DNA of 12,285 bases from Acidobacteria bacterium 37-71-11. Lineage in GTDB: Bacteria; Acidobacteriota; Thermoanaerobaculia; Thermoanaerobaculales; Thermoanaerobaculaceae. Below, piece after piece: positions 6,754 to 12,285 of the stretch. Position numbers and translations under genes: made by a program. Numbering within the stretch: the stretch's first letter is position 1; each line of letters starts with the position of its first letter. Where the stretch lies: assembly GCA_002279285.1 (NCBI GenBank), contig NCBR01000071.1:1-12285 (forward strand), read 5' to 3'. Below the pieces are notes generated by a model that saw nothing but the letters and a program-made list of their open reading frames with translations, was not told the origin of the DNA and did not search any database.

Positions 6754-7346
6754 CGCTTCTTCTCCCCAAGGCGCGGCTCCTCGCCCCGCGCCAGGCGTCC
6801 CAGGTTGGCGCGGTGGCGCCAGATCACGACCACGGCGGTCAGCACCGCGCACGCCTCGACCAGGATCCCGGGGCGGGCGAGGAAGAAGAACGCCACCGGG
6901 AACGCCGCGGCGGCGAGCACGCTCGCGAGCGACACGAACCGGAGGAGCGCAAGGGACACGACCCAGACCGCGAGCACGACGAGCATCGGCGGCCACGCGA
7001 GCGTGAAGAACACGCCCGCGGCCGTGGCCACACCCTTGCCCCCGGAGAACCCGAGCCAGACCGGGAAGCAGTGCCCCACCACCGCGGCCAGGCCCGCTGC
7101 GGCGACCCACGCCGGGTTGGGCGTGACGGCCCGCATCAGCAGCACCGCGGCGACGCCCTTGCCGATGTCGAGCAGCGCGATCGGCAGCGCTACTCGCCAC
7201 CCGGCGGCGCGCATTGCGTTGGTGGCACCGACGTTGCCGGAACCGACCCGGCGCACGTCGCCGCGGCCAGCGAACCTGACCAGCAACCAGGCGAACGGGA
7301 TCGAGCCCAGCAGGTACGCCGCCACCAACATCGCCTCACGCGCCAT
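6750..7346 (-). CDS. plsY: acyl-phosphate:glycerol-3-phosphate acyltransferase PlsY
   Basis: A 198-residue integral inner-membrane enzyme that transfers the acyl group of acyl-phosphate to glycerol-3-phosphate, giving lysophosphatidic acid. Family motifs are SGNVGATNAMRAAG (36-49) and GHCFPVWLGFSGGKGVATAAG (91-111), which carries the phosphate-binding GGKGVAT. The canonical Lys before GGKG is Ser here. Hydrophobic segments lie at about 5-24, 53-71, 80-98, 107-145 and 147-178, and the tail is basic (EKKR). The frame extends 25 codons further upstream, but ATG 7346 has GGGGGAG six nt before it and gives the family length. The start lies 11 nt inside thpR and the stop overlaps gpsA, so translation is coupled on both sides. 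The partner PlsX is not in the window. Confidence 0.96.
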   Translation of the reverse strand: MAREAMLVAAYLLGSIPFAWLLVRFAGRGDVRRVGSGNVGATNAMRAAGWRVALPIALLDIGKGVAAVLLMRAVTPNPAWVAAAGLAAVVGHCFPVWLGFSGGKGVATAAGVFFTLAWPPMLVVLAVWVVSLALLRFVSLASVLAAAAFPVAFFFLARPGILVEACAVLTAVVVIWRHRANLGRLARGEEPRLGEKKR

Positions 7347-7914
7347 CGCCGTCTCCCCCGTCCACCCCCGCCCGCCAGCGCCGCAGCGCTGTGTACACAG
7401 GCCCCGCAGGCGTGAGCTCACTGCGAAAGAGCACCGCCTCGCGCGCCTCGAACTCGGGGAAGCGCCACTTCCCGACCTCGACCCGGAAGTGCTCGGCTGC
7501 TTGCACGCCCCACGGCCGTTCGAGGCGGGCGAGCGTCAGGTGAAGCGCGAACGGCCGCGGCTCCCGCTCGACGCCGAGCGACGCGGCGGCATCGTCCACC
7601 GCCTCGGCCCAGCGCTCGAGTCCGTCCGCCTCTCCCCCAACCCACGCAACGCGGGGGTGATGCTCGTTGGGAAAGAACCCGCCGCCGCCCAGGCGCACGC
7701 GTACGGCCGGCAACGCCGCCAACGCGGGCGCCGCGGCGCGGTCGATCTCCGCGACGAACCCCTCCGGCCGCTCGCCGAGAAACTTGAGCGTGAGGTGCAT
7801 CCCGCCTGGCCGCACCCAACGAGCACCCGGTTGGTCGCGCTTGAGCCGCCCCAGGCCGGCCGCGATGACGTCGCGGACGGCGTCGGGCAGCTCGACGGCG
7901 ACGAACAGCCTCAC
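7336..7914 (-). CDS. thpR: RNA 2',3'-cyclic phosphodiesterase (2'-5' RNA ligase/LigT family)
   Basis: A 192-residue 2H phosphoesterase that opens 2',3'-cyclic phosphates at RNA ends. It starts with the typical RLFVAVELPD and holds the two HxTx catalytic motifs: HLTLKFLG (His40, Thr42) and HLTLARL (His125, Thr127). The FFPNEHHPRVAWVGG stretch between them is also typical. The start is the GTG at 7914, which overlaps the cinA stop (GTGA) and has GAGGAGG 4 nt upstream. The 3' end overlaps the plsY start by 11 nt. Pairing with cinA is common in bacteria, often with recA next; here the lipid genes plsY and gpsA follow instead. Confidence 0.94.
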   Translation of the reverse strand: MRLFVAVELPDAVRDVIAAGLGRLKRDQPGARWVRPGGMHLTLKFLGERPEGFVAEIDRAAAPALAALPAVRVRLGGGGFFPNEHHPRVAWVGGEADGLERWAEAVDDAAASLGVEREPRPFALHLTLARLERPWGVQAAEHFRVEVGKWRFPEFEAREAVLFRSELTPAGPVYTALRRWRAGVDGGDGDGA

Positions 7915-9143
7915 CCGGCCTCCTCGAGTGTGCGACGCAGCAGGTCGAGGCCGAAATTCACGGTCATCTCCCGCACCATGGCACGGTCCCCCGGGAAGCG
8001 GTGGAGTGCGTGCCGCGCCGAATGCGGCGTCGCCGCCGCGATGTGCACCGTGCCCACCGGCTTCTCCGTGCTGCCGCCGTCGGGCCCCGCAATCCCGGTG
8101 ACGGCGACGGCGCACTCCGCCCCCAGCGCGCAGGCGCCGGCCGCCATCGCCTCGGCGACCTCGCGGCTGACCGCGCCGTGCGCCGCCAGCATCGCCTCCG
8201 GCACCCCAAGCAGCCGTTGCTTGAGCAAGTTGGAGTAGCTGACCACGCCCCCGACGTACGCGGCGCTCGATCCCGCTACCGCCGTGATCGCGGCACCGAT
8301 CAACCCGCCGGTGCACGACTCGGCGGTCGCCAGGCGCCAGCCGCGCGCGCCGAGCCGCGCCAGCACCACGCCGGCGAGCGTGTCGCCGTCGCGCCCGTAC
8401 AGGTCCGCCCCCGCGATCGCGGTGAACGCGGCTTCCATCTCGTCGAGCTCCTGCGCTCCGTGCTCGCCGGCGGCGGCGAGCACGAGCAGCACCTGGCCGC
8501 GCGCGGCCAGGATCGTGACCCGCTCGCGTCCGAAGCGCTCGTACAGGTGCTTGACGCGCTCCTCGACCTGCGACTCGTAGACCCCGCCTAGGCGCAAGGT
8601 GCGGGTCAGCACGCCCGCCGACGCCGCGAAGCGCGGGAGGAGGTGCGTCACCAGGATCTGTTCGAGCTCGACCGGGACGCCGGGGAGCAGCACCAGCGTC
8701 CCGCCGCCGACGCGCAAGAGCTGCCCCGGTGCGGTGCCGACGGGGTTCTCCAGCACCTCGGCGCCGTCCAGGACGTCGGCCATGCGCAGGGCGATCGCGG
8801 GAAGGTCGCGGCCACGCGTCCGGAAGCGCGCCAGAAGCGCCGCCTCCAATCGCGGGTCGCGGGCGAGGCCGATCCCGAGCGCCCGGGCCGCCGCCTCGCG
8901 GGTGACGTCATCCTCCGTCGGGCCAAGCCCGCCGCTGACGATCACAAGCTCGGCGCGGGCCAGCATCTCGCCGATTGCGGCCGCGATCGCGCCCGCGTCG
9001 TCCTCGACGCACCTCTTCTCCACGAACGCCACCCCGCACGGCGCGAGCAGACGCGCCGCGAGCAGGGAGTTGGTGTCGAGGCGGTCGGTGCGCAGCAGCT
9101 CCGAGCCCACCGCGAGGAACGCCGCCCGTCGGAACGTCGCCAT
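7911..9143 (-). CDS. cinA: CinA family protein, two-domain (COG1058 pyrophosphatase + NMN amidohydrolase)
   Basis: A 410-residue protein. Residues 1-170 form the molybdopterin-binding-like CinA domain (AVGSELL near the start, SGGLGPTEDDVTR at 70-82), linked in characterised homologues to ADP-ribose pyrophosphatase activity. After a central part, the C-terminal PncC-type domain carries TAESCTGGLIGAAI, VVSYSN and AVTGIAGPDGGS, with the Ser of ESCTGG as the expected nucleophile for deamidating nicotinamide mononucleotide. Both domains look intact, so it probably acts in NAD-metabolite salvage or housecleaning. It is first in the operon. The ATG at 9143 has no Shine-Dalgarno sequence but a TACAAT box ending 7 nt before it, as expected for a leaderless message. 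Its stop overlaps thpR by 4 nt. Confidence 0.95.
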   Translation of the reverse strand: MATFRRAAFLAVGSELLRTDRLDTNSLLAARLLAPCGVAFVEKRCVEDDAGAIAAAIGEMLARAELVIVSGGLGPTEDDVTREAAARALGIGLARDPRLEAALLARFRTRGRDLPAIALRMADVLDGAEVLENPVGTAPGQLLRVGGGTLVLLPGVPVELEQILVTHLLPRFAASAGVLTRTLRLGGVYESQVEERVKHLYERFGRERVTILAARGQVLLVLAAAGEHGAQELDEMEAAFTAIAGADLYGRDGDTLAGVVLARLGARGWRLATAESCTGGLIGAAITAVAGSSAAYVGGVVSYSNLLKQRLLGVPEAMLAAHGAVSREVAEAMAAGACALGAECAVAVTGIAGPDGGSTEKPVGTVHIAAATPHSARHALHRFPGDRAMVREMTVNFGLDLLRRTLEEAG

Positions 9144-9162
9144 GGCGGGATTGTAGCCCGCC
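9144..9162 (-). promoter_or_regulatory. TACAAT -10-like box 6 nt before cinA, inside a hairpin
   Basis: On the minus strand TACAAT (9155-9150) is separated from the cinA ATG by six bases, CCCGCC, with no ribosome binding site. The six bases on each side of the loop form a perfect inverted repeat, GGCGGG 9144-9149 with CCCGCC 9157-9162, so the box sits in the 7-base loop. If transcription starts at the ATG the stem would not be in the mRNA; if it starts further upstream the stem would lie directly before the start codon. No -35 is evident. Confidence 0.45.
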
Positions 9163-9172
9163 CCGGAACGAC

Positions 9173-9200
9173 GTGGGTCGTGGGTCGTGGGTCGTGGTCC
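9173..9200 (+). repeat. tandem 7-bp repeat (GTGGGTC), left array
   Basis: Three perfect copies of GTGGGTC (9173-9193) are followed by a degenerate fourth, GTGGTCC. It begins about 30 bases upstream of the cinA start. An inverted array of the same heptad occurs at 9379-9406. The function is unknown; it could be slippage-prone intergenic repeat DNA. Confidence 0.8.
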
Positions 9201-9378
9201 GAGAACGACGAGCGGCGGAAATCGTGTGGTCCGGGCCCCTGGTCGAAGACTCAGGGATTGGCGTGGGCTGTTGTCGCCATCCCCGCGCGAGTGAAGACCA
9301 TGTTTGGCCGCCGCGCCGGCGACGGTTGGCTGTCCGGGCTCGCGGGCGAGGCCGATCCGCTGGCTCGCCGTCCATCGC
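9201..9378. other. non-coding stretch between inverted heptad arrays
   Basis: This is the main part of the 319-base gap between the divergent cinA and nif3-like genes. Open frames here translate into Arg/Gly/Ser/Pro-rich sequence without family features and run into both neighbours. No promoter, terminator or RNA gene is recognisable. Because the flanking heptad arrays are inverted copies, the whole 9173-9406 segment could be a small non-autonomous mobile or repeat element, but I see no target-site duplication. Confidence 0.4.
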
Positions 9379-9406
9379 TACCCACGACCCACCACCCACG
9401 GACCAC
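9379..9406 (-). repeat. tandem 7-bp repeat, right array (inverted)
   Basis: Read on the minus strand this is GTGGTCC, GTGGGTG, GTGGGTC, GTGGGTA. Its units match those of the array at 9173-9200 with one or two substitutions each, in opposite orientation and about 180 bases away. The two could pair as a long imperfect stem. Confidence 0.7.
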
Positions 9407-9427
9407 GCCTCTTCTGTCCCCCGGGGA

Positions 9428-9456
9428 TTGCGGGAGAGCGAGACCTGGGGTCAAAT
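9428..9456 (+). promoter_or_regulatory. possible promoter directly before the nif3-like gene
   Basis: TTGCGG (9428-9433) and TCAAAT (9451-9456) are 17 bp apart and resemble -35 and -10 boxes at 3 and 4 of 6 positions. The -10 candidate lacks the important A2. It ends 6 nt before the ATG at 9463, the same spacing as at three other starts here. A GGAGG at 9457-9461 lies only 1 nt from the ATG, too close for normal ribosome binding. Confidence 0.3.
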
Positions 9457-9462
9457 GGAGGC

Positions 9463-10221
9463 ATGGATCGCGATCAGCTCGTGGCGTACCTCGACGACCT
9501 GCTCGAGTCGGAGTCGCTGCAGGACGTCAGCGTCAACGGCCTCCAGGTCGGCGGGCGGCGGGAAGTGGAGCGCGTCGCCACCGGCGTCTCGGCCTCGGCC
9601 GAGCTGTTCGCCCAGGCGGCCTCCTGGGGCGCGGACGCCGTGCTCGTGCACCACGGCCTGCTCTGGCGGGGCGAGGAACCGGCGCGGGTCGTCGGCTCGT
9701 TCCGGGGCCGCCTGCAGCTCCTGTTCGAGAACGACCTCAACCTCATCGCCTACCACCTGCCCCTCGACCGCCACCCGGCCCACGGCAACGCCGCCATCCT
9801 CGCCCGCGAGCTCGGACTCGAGCAGCTCGAGCCGTTCGGGTACTTCGGCGGGGTGGCGCTGGGGTTCGCCGGGGTGTTCCCGACGCCGATCGCGGACGAG
9901 GAGCTGTTCGCGCGGGTGCGGGCCGCCTGCGGCCAGCAGCCGCAGGTCTTCCTCGGCGGCCCCGACCTGATCGCCTCGGTCGGGATCGTGACCGGTGGGG
10001 CGCCCGCCGGCTTCGACGAGGCCGTCGCATCGGGCCTCGACGCCTACGTCACCGGCGAGGCTCGCGAATGGGTCATGCACCGCGCCGAGGAGGACGGGGT
10101 CCACTTCGTCGCCGCCGGCCACTACGCCACCGAGCGTTTCGGCGTGCGCTCGCTGGGGGAGTTCCTCGGCAAGCGCTTCGACCTCGACGTCCGCTTCTTC
10201 GACGTCCCCAACCCGGTCTGA
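9463..10221 (+). CDS. Nif3-like dinuclear metal center hexameric protein
   Basis: A 252-residue NIF3/DUF34 (YbgI-type) protein; homologues form hexameric rings with a two-metal site, and the in vivo reaction is not settled. Visible signatures are VNGLQVGG (24-31), the metal-binding LVHHGLLW (His63, His64), AYHLPLDRHPAHGN (97-109, with His98 and Asp102), the GEAREWVMH segment and AAGHYATERFG with His220 and Glu224. Length is normal for the single-domain bacterial form. The frame is open for 53 codons upstream, but those run through repeat DNA; ATG 9463 starts the family's usual N-terminal helix. It is divergent from cinA, and the aminotransferase follows 110 nt downstream. Nif3 genes often sit near zinc-ribbon or rpoD/dnaG genes, which are not seen here. 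Confidence 0.95.
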   Translation: MDRDQLVAYLDDLLESESLQDVSVNGLQVGGRREVERVATGVSASAELFAQAASWGADAVLVHHGLLWRGEEPARVVGSFRGRLQLLFENDLNLIAYHLPLDRHPAHGNAAILARELGLEQLEPFGYFGGVALGFAGVFPTPIADEELFARVRAACGQQPQVFLGGPDLIASVGIVTGGAPAGFDEAVASGLDAYVTGEAREWVMHRAEEDGVHFVAAGHYATERFGVRSLGEFLGKRFDLDVRFFDVPNPV

Positions 10222-10331
10222 AACGCCGCAACGGTGGTTCCGGCGCAGGTCGACCTGCGCTACCCTGGGGCGGCGGCGCCGGACCCGGTGAGGACCATCG
10301 CCGGTGCGCTGCCACCGGAAAAGGAGCAGGC

Positions 10332-11393
10332 ATGGAGATCCTGGACAGGTCGGTCGCTCGCGCCCCGCAGGCCCCGCTGGACCCCGCCAAACTGCCGTTC
10401 GGACGCACCTTTTCGCCCAACATGTTCATGGCCGAGTGGGACGAGGAGCGGGGCTGGCGCGACGCGCGGATCGTCCCGTACGGGCCGCTGCAGCTCGCCC
10501 CGTCGGCGATGGTGCTGCACTACGGCCAGGAGATCTTCGAGGGGCTGAAGGCGTTCCGGCAGCCCGGCGGCAGCGTCAAACTCTTCCGCCCGGACCGTAA
10601 CGCCGCCCGCCTCAACGCCTCCGCGCGGCGTATCTCGATGCCCGAGATACCCGTAGAGCTGCAGCTCGAGGCGATGACCAGGCTCGTCGCCGTCGACCGC
10701 GCCTGGGTGCCGCCCGCCCCGGGGGCGCTCTACCTCCGCCCGGCGATGATCGCCACCGAGGAAGGCCTCGGCGTCCATTCCTCCAGGCGCTTCCTCTACT
10801 TCATCATCACCGGGCCGACCGGCTCATACTTCACCAATGGCAACGGAACGGTGCGGATCATGGTCGCGCGCGACTGGGTGCGCGCCGCCCCGGGCGGCAC
10901 CGGCGCCGCCAAGACCGGCGGCAACTACGCGGCTTCGTTGCTCGCAGGCGCCGTCGCCAAGCGGAAGGGGTGCGACCAGGTGCTCTGGCTCGACGCGGTC
11001 GAACGCCGCCACGTCGAGGAGGTCGGCGCCATGAACCTGGTCTTCGTCCTCGACGGGGTCGTGACCACACCCCCAACGTCGGGTACGATCCTCGCCGGCA
11101 TCACGCGCGAGAGCATCCGCGTGCTCTGCCACGAGATTGGCCTCCCGTTCGTCGAGCGCGCTATCCATATCGAGGAGGTCTTCCAGGGACTCGCCTCCGG
11201 CGACTGCAGCGAGATCTTCGGCTGCGGCACCGCAGCCGTCGTCTCCCCGGTCGGCGAACTGGTGGACGGCGACGCGGTCTACAAGGTCGGGAACGGCGCC
11301 GAAGGTCCGGTGGCGAAGAGGCTGCGCGAGGCGCTCACCGCGCTTCAATTCGGCACCGCGCCCGACACCCACGGCTGGATGGTCGAAGTCTGA
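10332..11393 (+). CDS. ilvE: branched-chain amino acid aminotransferase (fold-type IV, eukaryote-like subgroup)
   Basis: A 353-residue PLP enzyme interconverting leucine, isoleucine and valine with their 2-oxo acids, using glutamate/2-oxoglutarate. Marks of the longer BCAT subgroup shared with mitochondrial enzymes are PFGRTFSPNMFM near the N-terminus, LHYGQEIFEGLKAFR (62-76), YLRPAMIATE, the GAAKTGGNYAASL segment with Schiff-base Lys194, EEVGAMN (229-235) and the phosphate-binding GCGTAAVVSP. The redox CxxC of mammalian enzymes is not seen. The ATG is preceded by AAGGAG (10321-10326) at 6-nt spacing, the clearest ribosome binding site in the window. A TACCCT at 10261-10266 is a weak -10 candidate giving a leader of about 60 nt. 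The preceding frame is open through nif3, but that is a shadow. No other ilv/leu gene is present. Confidence 0.95.
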   Translation: MEILDRSVARAPQAPLDPAKLPFGRTFSPNMFMAEWDEERGWRDARIVPYGPLQLAPSAMVLHYGQEIFEGLKAFRQPGGSVKLFRPDRNAARLNASARRISMPEIPVELQLEAMTRLVAVDRAWVPPAPGALYLRPAMIATEEGLGVHSSRRFLYFIITGPTGSYFTNGNGTVRIMVARDWVRAAPGGTGAAKTGGNYAASLLAGAVAKRKGCDQVLWLDAVERRHVEEVGAMNLVFVLDGVVTTPPTSGTILAGITRESIRVLCHEIGLPFVERAIHIEEVFQGLASGDCSEIFGCGTAAVVSPVGELVDGDAVYKVGNGAEGPVAKRLREALTALQFGTAPDTHGWMVEV

Positions 11394-11425
11394 CCTCCTC
11401 CGCGCAGGCCGCGGTCGGAGTTCGC

Positions 11426-11507
11426 ATGTGGGGCGCGACCGCCGGGCGCGCTGTCGTTGTCGTTCTCGGAGGTCACGAGACCGCCGGCGCGGCGCGCCGG
11501 CCCCACA
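11426..11507. repeat. REP-like hairpin element, copy 1
   Basis: Begins with a 30-base sequence (11426-11455) starting ATGTGGGGCGCGACC that recurs exactly at 11535-11564. It ends in CCCCACA (11501-11507), the inverse of its start (TGTGGGG, 11427-11433). The GC-rich arms could fold into an imperfect stem; an inner GGTC/GACC stem lies near 11471-11482. It sits behind the aminotransferase stop and may also serve as an mRNA end or stability element. Confidence 0.72.
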
Positions 11508-11534
11508 CGGACAAGAAGAGACCCCGCTTCATCA

Positions 11535-11634
11535 ATGTGGGGCGCGACCGCCGGGCGCGCTGTCTTTGGTGTTGAATGCGCTGGTCTTCCCCTCCGGAAG
11601 ACACAATATTGCGCGCGCGGCGCGCGCCCCACAT
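11535..11634. repeat. REP-like hairpin element, copy 2
   Basis: Terminal inverted repeats are a perfect 12 bp: ATGTGGGGCGCG at 11535-11546 against CGCGCCCCACAT at 11623-11634. The left 30 bases equal copy 1, 109 bases upstream. The centre differs from copy 1 and contains its own perfect 7-bp stem, GTCTTCC 11584-11590 with GGAAGAC 11596-11602. After each copy comes a similar GACAAG..GACCCCG sequence (near 11510-11525 and 11641-11651), so the duplicated unit probably extends past the hairpin. It lies between convergent genes. Confidence 0.75.
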
Positions 11635-11654
11635 CAACACGACAAGACCCCGGT

Positions 11655-12285
11655 CTACGTTTGCAGCGCGGCGGCGACCTCGGCGGCGACGGCGTCCATG
11701 CTGAACGGCTTCTGCAGGAAGCGAACCCGGCCGCTGCTCGCCTCGGCCCGTACCGCGGCGTCCTCGGTGTAGCCCGACATCAGGATCACGCGCAGGCCGG
11801 GGTGCCGCGCCACCAGGGTCCGAGCCAGATCGCCGCCCTGGATGCCGGGGAGCTTGACGTCGGACAGGAGCAGGTCGAACGCCTCGCGCCCGGCGATCGC
11901 GAGCGCCTCCTCGCCGCTGCCCGCCGGGGTGACGTGGTACCCGAGCATGTCGAGCGCCGCCGCCAGCCCCTCGCGCGCGCCGGTCTCGTCGTCCACGACC
12001 AGCAGGCGCGCCGTGCGCCCCGCCGCACGTGCGGACGGCGCCGCGACCGGCGTCCCGGGCGCCGGCGCCGGCGCGCCCACCGGCCGTAACGGCAGGACCA
12101 CGCGGAACGTGCTCCCCTTGCCAACCTCGGACGCGACCTCGATGCGCCCACCCAGGCCAACCACGATGCCGTGCGTCACGGACAGGCCGAGCCCCGTGCC
12201 CCCTTGCTTGGTGGTGAAGAACGGCTCGAACAGCCGCCGCCTGACCTCCTCCGGGATACCGACGCCGGTGTCCCCGACCTCGAGC
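11655..12285 (-). CDS. hybrid sensor histidine kinase with C-terminal receiver domain (partial, 5' end off window)
   Basis: 209 codons are visible in one frame from the right edge to TAG 11655. The first part is the end of an HATPase domain with G1 DTGVGIP, the F-box LFEPFFTTK, the G2 box GGTGLGLS and SEVGKGSTFRVVLPL. A Pro/Ala-rich linker of about 20 residues (VGAPAPAPGTP...) follows, then a receiver domain. The receiver has the acidic pair in VVDDE, phospho-acceptor Asp in LLLSDVKLPG (visible residue 142), the MSGY switch Ser and the QKPF Lys. The QGG-TGLGLS and GIV-GLGGRI pattern is typical of NtrB-like hybrid kinases, often with PAS input. The sensor, H-box and N-box lie beyond the window. 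An internal GTG at 12179 lies inside the kinase domain and is not the start. It converges on the aminotransferase, with the repeats between. Confidence 0.93.
   Translation of the reverse strand, partial: LEVGDTGVGIPEEVRRRLFEPFFTTKQGGTGLGLSVTHGIVVGLGGRIEVASEVGKGSTFRVVLPLRPVGAPAPAPGTPVAAPSARAAGRTARLLVVDDETGAREGLAAALDMLGYHVTPAGSGEEALAIAGREAFDLLLSDVKLPGIQGGDLARTLVARHPGLRVILMSGYTEDAAVRAEASSGRVRFLQKPFSMDAVAAEVAAALQT

Noticed and set aside
9251..9454. 67-codon minus-strand frame in the cinA/nif3 gap
   Set aside because: Consists largely of translated heptad repeat and low-complexity sequence; no start signals.
8643..10331. Open frame extending the aminotransferase far upstream
   Set aside because: Antisense to cinA and out of frame through nif3; the ATG at 10332 has a perfect AAGGAG and the family N-terminus.
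11394..11654. CRISPR-like array
   Set aside because: Only two copies, with internal inverted structure and no further regularly spaced repeats; no cas genes.
1..12285. Defence, phage, toxin-antitoxin or transposase genes
   Set aside because: All convincing frames on both strands were assigned to housekeeping, regulatory or signalling families; none has hallmarks of such systems.

Overview
This is a very GC-rich window (clearly above 65% G+C by eye, with strong G/C preference at third codon positions) of ordinary bacterial chromosome. It carries lipid, tRNA/rRNA-modification, amino-acid and signalling genes. The gene set and the style of intergenic repeats would suit a high-GC 'deltaproteobacterial' lineage such as Myxococcota or Binatota. 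That is an inference from flavour only; the window contains no taxonomic marker. No tRNA, rRNA, CRISPR array, transposase, phage gene or recognisable defence system is visible.

Layout. 1-480 is mostly non-coding and rich in hairpins, perhaps with the tail of an off-window gene at its left end. A secreted polysaccharide deacetylase follows on + (493-1296). Convergent to it lies a minus-strand pair: a FadR-like TetR repressor (3695-3072) and, overlapping it by ATGA, a long-chain acyl-CoA synthetase (3075-1328). The synthetase is broken by a frameshift with an apparent internal deletion near 1945. A palindromic operator overlaps the promoter of this pair. Divergently on + come a small soluble histidine kinase (3782-4459) and an RluA-type pseudouridine synthase (4488-5390). 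Then, on minus, come a 59-residue protein (5606-5427) and a tightly overlapping operon cinA-thpR-plsY-gpsA (9143-5752). A 319-base gap with inverted arrays of a 7-bp repeat separates this from a Nif3-like protein (9463-10221) and a branched-chain aminotransferase (10332-11393) on +. Two REP-like hairpin elements (11426-11634) precede the 3' part of a hybrid sensor kinase/receiver protein that runs off the right edge on minus.

How the genes relate. The TetR/acyl-CoA synthetase pair looks like a self-regulated fatty-acid activation unit: the operator resembles the known TGAATG...CATTCA sites of Bacillus FadR. PlsY and GpsA act in consecutive steps at the start of phospholipid synthesis: GpsA makes glycerol-3-phosphate and PlsY acylates it. 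CinA and ThpR are a commonly linked pair of nucleotide/RNA-end enzymes. The remaining genes are singletons.

The most interesting signals are: (1) -10-like hexamers exactly 6 nt before the ATG of three or four transcription-unit-leading genes, suggesting leaderless mRNAs; (2) the FadR-type operator lying on the tetR promoter; (3) the damaged acyl-CoA synthetase; (4) the 59-residue gene with its own promoter and ribosome binding site; and (5) two families of intergenic repeats. I did not find a clearly new multi-gene system.
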